DNA from: Clostridiales bacterium
GTDB lineage: Bacteria; Bacillota; Clostridia; Lachnospirales; Anaerotignaceae
Reading direction: 5' to 3'
DNA length: 6,105 nt
Assembly: GCA_021202325.1 (NCBI GenBank)
Contig: JAJQDF010000067.1
Span: 1 to 6,105, forward strand
Part shown: positions 1-5,060 of the stretch, piece by piece
How the letters are laid out: each line of letters starts with the position of its first letter
Position numbering within the stretch: the first letter of the stretch is position 1
Position numbers and translations under genes: made by a program
The notes under the pieces: model-generated
Databases searched by the model: none
What the model saw: the letters and a program-made list of their open reading frames with translations, nothing else
What the model was told of the DNA's origin: nothing

Positions 1-405
1 CACCACTGCTCCCAAAAATGCCGCCGTAGGCACAGCCGCCGAATTTTGCGGAAAAAGCGCCATTGCCAGCACTGCAAAAAATCCTGCACCGGAATTAACG
101 CCTATTACGCTGGGTGCCGCAAGTGGATTTTCAAGCACAGCCTGTATAATTACACCGGACACAGCCAAGGCACAGCCGGCAAGGGCGGCAGCGGCAACCC
201 TCGGCACTCTGGCATAGAGTATTATTCTGCTGTTTACGGTCTCACCGCCGGAAATGATTGCCTCAAACAACTCCGAAACCGGTATTTTTACCGAACCTAG
301 GCATATGCCCAATACAGCGGCCAATATTACCAACAGTGCACATACGGCAATAAATATTTTTTCTATTCTGTTTCTCTCTGCGGAAATTGTTTCCGAATAT
401 TTCAT
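1..405 (-). CDS. FecCD-family ABC transporter permease, N-terminal part (3' end outside window)
   Basis: This is the 5' part (135 codons) of an integral-membrane permease of the BtuC/FecCD family, which imports ferric siderophores, heme or cobalamin together with an ATPase and a substrate-binding lipoprotein. The reading frame stays open to the left edge, so about 200 residues of a usual 320-350 are missing. After a short polar N-terminus, residues 17-38 form the first membrane helix. Family motifs follow: RVPRV at 66-70, AGCALAVSGVIIQ at 76-88 and NPLAAPSVIGVNSGA at 93-107. The ATG at 403-405 has a GAGGAG ribosome-binding site about 8 nt upstream and a promoter at 429-458, so it is transcribed apart from scpB. 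The transported substrate cannot be told from this part; no binding-protein or ATPase gene lies upstream, so these would have to be to the left of the window. The family call is firm. Confidence 0.93.
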   Translation of the reverse strand, partial: MKYSETISAERNRIEKIFIAVCALLVILAAVLGICLGSVKIPVSELFEAIISGGETVNSRIILYARVPRVAAAALAGCALAVSGVIIQAVLENPLAAPSVIGVNSGAGFFAVLAMALFPQNSAAVPTAAFLGAVV

Positions 406-428
406 AGGTTTCACTCCTCAACTTCCTA

Positions 429-458
429 AGTATACCATATTTAATTGCCCGATGCCAT
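429..458 (-). promoter_or_regulatory. Predicted sigma-A promoter of the FecCD permease gene
   Basis: On the minus strand a TATACT -10 box (429-434) is preceded by TGG, giving an extended -10 (TGnTATACT). A moderate -35, ATGGCA (453-458, 4 of 6 consensus bases), lies 18 nt upstream. Transcription would start near 422, leaving a short leader of about 17 nt that carries the ribosome-binding site before the ATG at 405. I see no convincing Fur-box dyad or cobalamin riboswitch in the 137 bp available, so metal or vitamin control is not shown by the sequence. Confidence 0.55.
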
Positions 459-503
459 ACAGATTGCAAAAGCCGCTATGCGAAAAATCATTACATTAAT
501 ATA

Positions 504-527
504 GGCGGCAAAATAAGTTCTGCCGCC
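504..527 (-). terminator. Hairpin downstream of scpB, possible weak terminator
   Basis: A perfect 7-bp GC-rich inverted repeat (GGCGGCA at 504-510, TGCCGCC at 521-527) with a 10-nt loop begins 15 nt after the scpB stop codon. It lies between the end of the scpAB operon and the promoter of the FecCD gene, the right place for a transcription end. On the minus strand the sequence after the stem is AT-rich (TATATTAATG) but has no clean U run, so it may be a weak terminator or an mRNA 3'-end stabiliser. Nothing else is seen in 406-542 apart from the promoter and ribosome-binding site. Confidence 0.4.
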
Positions 528-542
528 ATATGTTTCACGCTG

Positions 543-1088
543 TCAAATGTCCAATATACTCATCTGACCATCCATCTCCGGTTCCTTAAGCTTAGGAAGG
601 TCGTTTGTATCCTTAAATCCGAAATATCTTAAAAATTCCACTGTTGTGTCAAAAAGTATGGGCTTTCCGGGAGTATCCATTCTGCCAACCTCGCACACAA
701 GCCCCTTTTCTACAAGACGGTTTACGGCATGGTCACTGTTTACACCCCTTATTTCCTCGATTTGGCCCTTCGTCACTGGCTGTTTATAGGCGATTATGGC
801 CAAGGTTTCAAGGAGAGCAGGCGTAAGTCCCTGTCTTTCTCTTCCGGTATATATCTTTTTTATAGTTTCAAAGCAGGCCGGAGAAGTACACATCTGATAG
901 CCGTCGTCAATTTCTATTATCCTCATTCCTCGGTTTTCGTTGGCATAACGTGTGATGAGTGTATTTACAATGGCCTTCGTCGTGGCCTTATCCATCTCTA
1001 TCATATCCGCCAGTGCAGAAAGCGAAACCACATCCCCTGCCACAAAAAGGGCAGCCTCTATGACCGCCTCATATTCATTCATTTTCAT
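543..1088 (-). CDS. scpB: Segregation and condensation protein B (ScpB)
   Basis: ScpB is the dimeric winged-helix partner of the kleisin ScpA; with SMC they form the bacterial condensin that compacts and helps segregate newly replicated chromosomes. The 181-residue product has the usual length. An N-terminal winged helix (about 4-80, starting MNEYEAVIEAALFVAGD) is followed by a second one with the family signature: LTPALLETLAIIAYKQPVT at 88-106, IRGVNSDHAVNRL at 113-125 and GRMDTPGKPILFDTT at 135-149, then FLRYFGF and DLPKL. I chose the start at 1088 because a GGCGGTGAT ribosome-binding site lies directly upstream and homologues begin close to this point. The frame is open to an ATG at 1124, but that would add 12 residues deep inside scpA; an ATG at 1082 is also possible. 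The gene overlaps the 3' end of scpA by 14 nt, so translation is probably coupled. Confidence 0.97.
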   Translation of the reverse strand: MKMNEYEAVIEAALFVAGDVVSLSALADMIEMDKATTKAIVNTLITRYANENRGMRIIEIDDGYQMCTSPACFETIKKIYTGRERQGLTPALLETLAIIAYKQPVTKGQIEEIRGVNSDHAVNRLVEKGLVCEVGRMDTPGKPILFDTTVEFLRYFGFKDTNDLPKLKEPEMDGQMSILDI

Positions 1089-1869
1089 ATATATCACCGC
1101 CTTCGGCGTCGTCGTCATTATCAAGGTTTTCTCCGGCGGAAATAACTATCTCGCCGAAAACATCGTCCTGCTCAACAAAGGCTTTCTTCCTTCTTATAAG
1201 CTCAAGCAGAGCGAGGAATGTTACAAGTATTTCTTCTTTTGTGGTGTCCTGAGAAAACATATCGTAAAATTTAACCTTAGGGCTTATTTTAAGTATCCCT
1301 TTCAGACTTACTATTTTCTCGTCAACGGTAAAGCTGTCATGCCGTACGGAATTGAATCCGCTTCGAACCCGGTCTACCTTCTTTTCCTTTCTAATCATAA
1401 CATCCCGAAAAGCTCTGTATAGGTCGTCCATGGTCAGGCCATTGAGTGATTCCTCAACGGAAAGCTCCTCTTTTTCCCTGAGCTTCGGTATAATAATATC
1501 CGGCTCTCTATAAAGATATTTTGCCGCATTTTCGCTTCTTTGAGCCAGTATATCCACCGCACCCTTATATTTTTTGTATTCCAACAGTCTCTGAACAAGG
1601 GCTTCCCTGGGATCTTCTTCAGGCTCATCACTTGTAGTCTTGGGCAGAAGCATGCGGCTTTTTATCTCAATGAGAGTAGCCGCCATAACAATAAATTCGC
1701 TCATGCCCTCCATATTTTTGTTTTCCTCCCAGCTGATAAACTCCAAATATTGGTCTGTCAGCTCTGCAATGGGAATGTCATATATATCTATTTCGTTTTT
1801 CTCAATCAGGTGGTACAGCAAATCCATAGGTCCGGAAAAGCTGTCCAACTTCACGGTCATTTTATCCAT
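1075..1869 (-). CDS. scpA: Segregation and condensation protein A (ScpA, kleisin)
   Basis: ScpA is the kleisin that bridges the heads of the SMC dimer and recruits ScpB, closing the ring that loads on chromosomal DNA. The 264-residue protein is a normal length. Its N-terminal SMC-neck-binding domain is clear: FSGPMDLLYHLIEKNEIDIYD at 11-31 begins it, followed by IPIAELTDQYL and SEFIVMAATLIEIKSRMLLP at 57-76. A middle helix (EDPREALVQRLLEYKKYK, 85-102) fits the ScpB-binding region. The C-terminal winged helix lies at about 180-245 (EEILVTFLALLELIRRKKAF at 212-231) and is followed by an acidic tail (NLDNDDDAEGGD). The ATG at 1869 has GAGG 7 nt upstream; this site overlaps the TGA of the preceding M50-like gene, which ends 9 nt away. 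It lies in the middle of a three-gene operon and overlaps scpB. Confidence 0.96.
   Translation of the reverse strand: MDKMTVKLDSFSGPMDLLYHLIEKNEIDIYDIPIAELTDQYLEFISWEENKNMEGMSEFIVMAATLIEIKSRMLLPKTTSDEPEEDPREALVQRLLEYKKYKGAVDILAQRSENAAKYLYREPDIIIPKLREKEELSVEESLNGLTMDDLYRAFRDVMIRKEKKVDRVRSGFNSVRHDSFTVDEKIVSLKGILKISPKVKFYDMFSQDTTKEEILVTFLALLELIRRKKAFVEQDDVFGEIVISAGENLDNDDDAEGGDIYENE
1093..1101 (-). promoter_or_regulatory. Ribosome-binding site of scpB inside scpA
   Basis: The minus strand reads GGCGGTGAT here, 4 nt before the ATG at 1086-1088. GGTGAT matches the extended anti-Shine-Dalgarno complement (GGAGGTGAT). This favours the start at 1088, or the ATG two codons later at 1082, over the upstream in-frame ATG at 1124. 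The site is embedded in the last scpA codons. Confidence 0.7.
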
Positions 1870-1878
1870 ATATTATCC

Positions 1879-2469
1879 TCAGAAGCATATTGCGCCAATA
1901 AGCACATAAAGCATACTTATAATCTGCTCAAAAACACTGCTCAATCCCAAGAACAGAAGCAGAAGGAAAACCATCTGTATAGTTTTCTCATACTGCATAA
2001 ACTTAAAATATGTGTTCGCCGGCAGAACAACCGCAAGCACCTTCAGGCAGTCCATGGGCGCTACCGGAACAAGGTTATATATTACAAGGCAGCAGCAGAA
2101 GTATGTTATCTTCATGAAAAATACCGCAAGATAATATATATTTGTTATACTTGCCAAAAACATAAATACAAATGCAAAAATAAGGTTAGCAACCGTCGGA
2201 GCAATGGCCGTTATAAGCACACCTTTACGTCTGTCCTTATAATACATGGAGCTTGTATTTACAGGCTGTCCCCATCCAAAACCGCAGGCCAGCATTATTA
2301 TAAGTCCTATAGGTTCAAAATGCTTAAGGGGGTTAAGCGTAAGTCTCCCCTGCTCCTTAGGCAGTTTGTCCCCAAAATGCGTAGACACCGCCGCCCTCGT
2401 GAATTCATGTATAGTTGTGGCAACCATTATTGCCGGTATTCCCATCAAAAAAATAATTAAGTAGTCCAT
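1879..2469 (-). CDS. Site-2-protease-like (M50 family) membrane protein with degenerate zinc motif
   Basis: The 196-residue, very hydrophobic protein has the layout of the short M50 / site-2 protease group, which cut peptide bonds within the membrane. The first helix carries the zinc motif region, followed by the group signature GRLTLNPLKHFEPIGLIIML at 41-60, GFGWGQPVN at 63-71 and KDRRKGVLITAIAPTVANL at 78-96, and near the end NLVPVAPMDCLKVL at 132-145, the counterpart of the usual NLLPIPPLDG segment. The zinc motif, normally HExxH, reads HEFTR at 21-25: His21 and Glu22 are present, but the second His is Arg25 (codon AGG). Asp140, the usual third ligand, is present but the following Gly is Cys141. 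Either the protein is a non-catalytic relative or it uses another ligand; related clostridial proteins may share the change. An ATG with GAGGTG 5 nt upstream marks the start. It is first in the operon with scpA and scpB, which says little about its substrate. Confidence 0.88.
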   Translation of the reverse strand: MDYLIIFLMGIPAIMVATTIHEFTRAAVSTHFGDKLPKEQGRLTLNPLKHFEPIGLIIMLACGFGWGQPVNTSSMYYKDRRKGVLITAIAPTVANLIFAFVFMFLASITNIYYLAVFFMKITYFCCCLVIYNLVPVAPMDCLKVLAVVLPANTYFKFMQYEKTIQMVFLLLLFLGLSSVFEQIISMLYVLIGAICF

Positions 2470-2506
2470 TACAGCACCTCACAAATCTATATTTATCTAA
2501 ATAGTA

Positions 2507-2535
2507 ATTGTAACAGAAATTGGGGTTTAAGTAAA
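2507..2535 (-). promoter_or_regulatory. Predicted sigma-A promoter of the M50-scpA-scpB operon
   Basis: On the minus strand TTTACT (2530-2535, 4 of 6 bases of the -35 consensus) and TACAAT (2507-2512, 5 of 6 bases of the -10 consensus) are separated by exactly 17 nt. The -10 is preceded by TGT, giving an extended -10. Transcription would start near 2500, about 31 nt before the ATG at 2469. The promoter lies just after the carboxypeptidase terminator, so the M50-scpAB group is its own transcription unit. Confidence 0.7.
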
Positions 2536-2565
2536 GACAGGCAAGTAAGAGTTAATGCAAATTTT

Positions 2566-2595
2566 AAAAAAACAGCGATGCACGCACCGCTGTTT
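2566..2595 (-). terminator. Intrinsic terminator of the D,D-carboxypeptidase gene
   Basis: The minus strand has AAACAGCG (2595-2588) pairing perfectly with CGCTGTTT (2577-2570) across a 10-nt loop; the loop can add a few more pairs (TGC/GCA plus a G-T wobble). It is followed at once by a run of seven T (2572-2566). This is a textbook Rho-independent terminator, 35 nt after the carboxypeptidase stop codon. Confidence 0.9.
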
Positions 2596-2630
2596 AATAA
2601 TGCTGTTTTCTATTCTGTTATTTCTCAGCC

Positions 2631-3803
2631 CTACCTGCACCACCCCTTTAGCAGTCTCTCTACCACGGTGGACAGTCCTGCCCTTTCCACTGCTTCTGCA
2701 GTCACAACATCGGCTCGTGCCAAGACCTCACCGTTTAGAGTATATACCGCCTCGCCGGCCTTAACGCCCTTTTCAATCGGAGCGCAGAGTACATTCGTAA
2801 TGTCAATTGTAAGTGTAGGCTCCTCTCCGCCCTTTTGTATGAGGGCATTTACATCCGAAGCAACCTCAAGCTGTACCGTCTCCTGCTCACCTCGGCTCAC
2901 CGGAATTTCTCCGGCACTGCCACCGGCCTTTGCACCAGAAACAACCGTGTAATTGGCATAGCCGTAATCCAGCAGCTTTATTGCCTCGGAAAATCGTGTT
3001 TTGGGATCGGGTGCTGCCATTATTACGGCTATGAGCTGCATGCCGTTTTTGTCGGCAGTGGCAGACAGGCAGTATTTTGCATTGCCTGTGCTTCCGGTTT
3101 TCAGTCCCGTTGCACCGTCATACCAGCGAATAAGCTTATTGGTGTTGGTCAGGCCGAATTCACTTTCGCCCTTTCTTATTGTATGGGTAATTGTGTCCTG
3201 CCATGTTGTTGTATATTCTGTGATTTCCGGAAAATTATATATAAGCTCCCGTGACATTATTGCTATATCCCTTGCAGTTGTCAAATGCCCGTCGGTATCA
3301 AGTCCGCAGGCATTGACAAACGTTGTGTTCTCCATTCCAAGCTCCTTAGCACGGCTGTTCATCAGCTCGACAAAGCCTTCCTCACTGCCGCCTATGTATT
3401 CTGCCATTGCCACTGCGGCATCATTGGCCGAAGCTATGGCTATGCACTTTGTCATGTCAGCAACGGTTTGGGTTTCTCCCTCCTCCAAATATACCTGGGA
3501 GCCTCCCATCGAGGCAGCATGGGCACTAACCGTCACTTTGTCGTCCCATTTAATCTTTCCGTCTTCCACAGCCTCATATATGAGAAGCAGTGTCATTACC
3601 TTTGTTACACTGGCCGGCGGCAGCATTTCATCGGAATTTTGCTCATAAAGTATGTCTCCTGTGGAGGCCTCCATAAGTATGGCGCTTTGGGCAGTTAGTC
3701 CCAAATCAGTCAGATTATCATGCTGAGCCGCTTCTATATGCGCTGATGGTAAAAGCATAAAGGCAGTTAGAACAACGGCTATAAATTTTTTCAAATTTTT
3801 CAT
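2631..3803 (-). CDS. Secreted D-alanyl-D-alanine carboxypeptidase (S11 family, DacF/PBP5 type)
   Basis: This low-molecular-weight penicillin-binding protein removes the terminal D-Ala from peptidoglycan pentapeptides outside the membrane, limiting cross-linking. The 390-residue protein begins with a signal peptide (MKNLKK, hydrophobic core about 7-20, likely cleavage around A25/A26). The S11 catalytic triad motifs are all present with normal spacing: SVTK at 65-68 (nucleophile Ser65, Lys68), SAN at 125-127 and KTG at 235-237. A PBP5-type beta-rich C-terminal domain spans about 285-370, and the last 20 residues could form the amphipathic helix that holds such enzymes on the membrane. The start has GGGAG upstream and fits the signal peptide. 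It is transcribed alone, with its own terminator, diverging from the lipid kinase operon. In spore formers such paralogues can be vegetative (DacA) or sporulation-linked (DacF, DacB). The gene order before the M50-scpAB group resembles that of dacF-type genes, but I cannot assign the paralogue, so no symbol is given. Confidence 0.95.
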   Translation of the reverse strand: MKNLKKFIAVVLTAFMLLPSAHIEAAQHDNLTDLGLTAQSAILMEASTGDILYEQNSDEMLPPASVTKVMTLLLIYEAVEDGKIKWDDKVTVSAHAASMGGSQVYLEEGETQTVADMTKCIAIASANDAAVAMAEYIGGSEEGFVELMNSRAKELGMENTTFVNACGLDTDGHLTTARDIAIMSRELIYNFPEITEYTTTWQDTITHTIRKGESEFGLTNTNKLIRWYDGATGLKTGSTGNAKYCLSATADKNGMQLIAVIMAAPDPKTRFSEAIKLLDYGYANYTVVSGAKAGGSAGEIPVSRGEQETVQLEVASDVNALIQKGGEEPTLTIDITNVLCAPIEKGVKAGEAVYTLNGEVLARADVVTAEAVERAGLSTVVERLLKGWCR

Positions 3804-3865
3804 TATAGTTCTCCCAAAAAGTTTTACTATAATAAATTATTCTGTCTGTCCCTCTTTAGAACGGG

Positions 3866-3897
3866 TTAATGTAAAAATTGTATAAAAATTATATTAA
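3866..3897. repeat. AT-rich inverted repeat over the carboxypeptidase -10 region
   Basis: TTAATGTAA (3866-3874) and TTATATTAA (3889-3897) are complementary at 8 of 9 positions, with a 14-nt spacer that contains the proposed -10 box of the carboxypeptidase gene. The position suits an operator, but base composition alone could produce it. Confidence 0.3.
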
Positions 3898-3905
3898 GAG
3901 ATGAA
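3877..3905 (-). promoter_or_regulatory. Possible promoter of the carboxypeptidase gene
   Basis: On the minus strand TACAAT (3877-3882, 5 of 6 bases) is a good -10. The hexamer 17 nt upstream (TTCATC, 3900-3905) is a poor -35, so recognition might need an activator or a different sigma factor. A leader of about 67 nt would result. The -10 lies within an imperfect inverted repeat (3866-3897). The surrounding DNA is so AT-rich that chance matches are likely. Confidence 0.35.
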
Positions 3906-4016
3906 AATAGTCACAGCGTAGACTATAATTAATTTCATTACTTTATGATGAAAGCCTTTTCAATAGTCAGGTTGTAACATGTTTACATGGCACAGCATGA
4001 CTATTAGAAAACCTGA
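3906..4016. repeat. Cluster of AATAGTCA / TGACTATT repeats in the intergenic region
   Basis: AATAGTCA occurs directly repeated at 3906-3913 and 3962-3969, and its exact complement TGACTATT at 3998-4005; a shorter inverted copy GACTAT is at 3921-3926. Thus ATAGTC (3907-3912) can pair with GACTAT (3921-3926) across 8 nt, and the second copy can pair 8 bp with 3998-4005. A competing 7-bp helix, TCAGGTT (3967-3973) with AACCTGA (4010-4016), crosses the latter, so the two are alternative or pseudoknotted folds. A perfect TATAAT lies at 3924-3929 on the plus strand, but no -35 is found at the right distance. Confidence 0.55.
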
Positions 4017-4017
4017 A

Positions 4018-4072
4018 CGTAATGAGTACGTAGCCATTTTTTTCGCAAAAAAATTAGCGGGTACGAATTACG
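4018..4072 (+). repeat. 55-nt imperfect inverted repeat (long hairpin) in the kinase leader
   Basis: The arms are symmetric about position 4045. CGTAAT (4018-4023) pairs with ATTACG (4067-4072), GTAC (4026-4029) with GTAC (4061-4064), and A plus seven T (4036-4043) with seven A plus T (4047-4054) around a CGC triloop. The unpaired segments between the helices are of equal length on both arms. It resembles a structured RNA stem with internal loops, or a small palindromic repeat. I do not recognise it as a known riboswitch. Confidence 0.6.
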
Positions 4073-4075
4073 GAA

Positions 4076-4109
4076 CCGATTGTGGTAATGCGAAGCATGG
4101 AGCAATCGG
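4076..4109 (+). repeat. Nested hairpin with GAA triloop
   Basis: CCGATTG (4076-4082) pairs perfectly with CAATCGG (4103-4109). Inside, ATGC (4088-4091) and GCAT (4095-4098) close a GAA loop, giving the core GCGAAGC. It follows the 4018-4072 hairpin after only 3 nt, which supports a series of stems rather than isolated chance pairings. Confidence 0.6.
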
Positions 4110-4126
4110 GCTTTCATACCTAGTGG

Positions 4127-4143
4127 TGCCTGCGAAGCAGGCA
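4127..4143 (+). repeat. 7-bp hairpin with GAA triloop just before the kinase ribosome-binding site
   Basis: TGCCTGC (4127-4133) pairs perfectly with GCAGGCA (4137-4143) around GAA, again with a GCGAAGC core. Six nt later comes TTTTTT (4150-4155, after TATAAA) and then AAGGAG, the kinase ribosome-binding site. The offset U run makes this at most a poor terminator, but it could act in attenuation or protect the mRNA. It does not cover the ribosome-binding site itself. Confidence 0.6.
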
Positions 4144-4169
4144 TATAAATTTTTTAAGGAGTTATAGAA

Positions 4170-5054
4170 ATGAACAAAAAGCTGCTGCTGATATTAAATC
4201 CCTGCTCGGGCCAGAAAAAGGCCAACAGGTATATTATTAATATAGTGTCGCTTTTTACCTCCGCCGGCTATGACTGCACGTTTCATGTTACGCAAAAGAG
4301 CGGAGATGCGACCGAATTTGTAGAAAACAATGCTAAGAACTACGACCTGATTGTATGCATAGGCGGAGATGGAACGCTGAACGAGGTAATAACCGGCCTC
4401 ATAAACGGAGAATGCGATGTGCCCATAGGCTATATTCCTTCGGGAAGCACAAATGATTTTGCCAACTCCCTCGAGCTTTCCAAAAATCCGGTTCAGGCGG
4501 CAAGAAATATTATTAAGGGCACCCAAAAGGCATACGACGTTGGAAGCTTCAACGGCAGATGCTTCTGCTACATTGCCTCATTTGGAGCATTCACCAGAGT
4601 ATCCTATGATACGCCGCAGACACTTAAAAATTCCCTTGGTCATGCCGCTTATGTATTGGAAAGCATAAAGGAGCTGACTGAGCTTAAGCCTATACATGCC
4701 AAAATAACTGCCAACGGTGAAATATACGAAGATGACTATCTTTTCGGCGCAATCAGCAATTCAACTTCCATTGCCGGCCTGCTTACACTCAGTCCCGAAC
4801 AGGTTGACTTAAGCGACGGTTTGCTGGAGGTTCTGCTTATAAAAAATCCGACAAATCCGGTTGAAATCAACAATATAATTATGGCGCTAACTCTCAGGCA
4901 GTACAACAACGATACCGTCAAATTTTTCTCGGCGAGGAAAATTGAAGTTGAAATTTCTCCGACGGTAAACTGGACGCTTGACGGAGAATTTGCCGAGAGC
5001 ACAGAGAAAATAGTGATAGAAAATCTTAATCAGGCTGTAGAGATAATAAAGTGA
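4170..5054 (+). CDS. Diacylglycerol kinase-like lipid kinase (YegS/DgkB/BmrU family)
   Basis: This soluble kinase family phosphorylates diacylglycerol or related lipids with ATP at the inner membrane face; in Gram-positives DgkB returns diacylglycerol from lipoteichoic acid synthesis to phosphatidic acid. The 294-residue length is normal. The N-terminal nucleotide-binding domain shows NPCSG at 10-14, the catalytic-site motif GGDGT at 65-69 (in DLIVCIGGDGTLNEVITGL) and IPSGSTNDFANSL at 89-101, which replaces the common GTxND by GSTND. The C-terminal beta-sandwich holds DLSDGLLEV at 213-221, whose Asp pair fits the magnesium site of DgkB, and W-T-L-D-G-E at 268-273. There is no membrane helix. 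The ATG has AAGGAG about 8 nt upstream. It is preceded by a hairpin-rich leader and followed after 6 nt by the P1 peptidase gene, so the two are probably cotranscribed. The substrate could also be another lipid, so no symbol is given. Confidence 0.93.
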   Translation: MNKKLLLILNPCSGQKKANRYIINIVSLFTSAGYDCTFHVTQKSGDATEFVENNAKNYDLIVCIGGDGTLNEVITGLINGECDVPIGYIPSGSTNDFANSLELSKNPVQAARNIIKGTQKAYDVGSFNGRCFCYIASFGAFTRVSYDTPQTLKNSLGHAAYVLESIKELTELKPIHAKITANGEIYEDDYLFGAISNSTSIAGLLTLSPEQVDLSDGLLEVLLIKNPTNPVEINNIIMALTLRQYNNDTVKFFSARKIEVEISPTVNWTLDGEFAESTEKIVIENLNQAVEIIK

Positions 5055-5060
5055 GGACAT

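Noticed and set aside
480..500. Fur-box-like AT-rich sequence upstream of the FecCD gene
   Set aside because: It matches the 19-bp Fur consensus poorly and lies upstream of the proposed -35, so it does not support iron regulation.
1089..1124. Upstream ATG extension of scpB by 12 residues (MIMTTTPKAVIY)
   Set aside because: It lies well inside scpA, and the strong ribosome-binding site at 1093-1101 points to the start at 1088.
1540..2460. Long plus-strand open frame of 306 codons opposite scpA and the M50-like gene
   Set aside because: It is antisense to two well-recognised genes, and the protein is rich in Cys, His, Tyr and Lys without domain character, as expected for a shadow frame.
3001..3648. 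Plus-strand open frame of 215 codons opposite the carboxypeptidase gene
   Set aside because: It is antisense to an intact S11 carboxypeptidase carrying all its catalytic motifs, so it is a shadow of that gene.
3979..4167. A 62-codon open frame (starting MFTWHSMTIRKPERN) ending 2 nt before the kinase start codon
   Set aside because: It runs straight through the hairpins at 4018-4072, 4076-4109 and 4127-4143, has no good ribosome-binding site, and its composition looks like translated palindromes. A leader peptide is not excluded, but I see no positive support.
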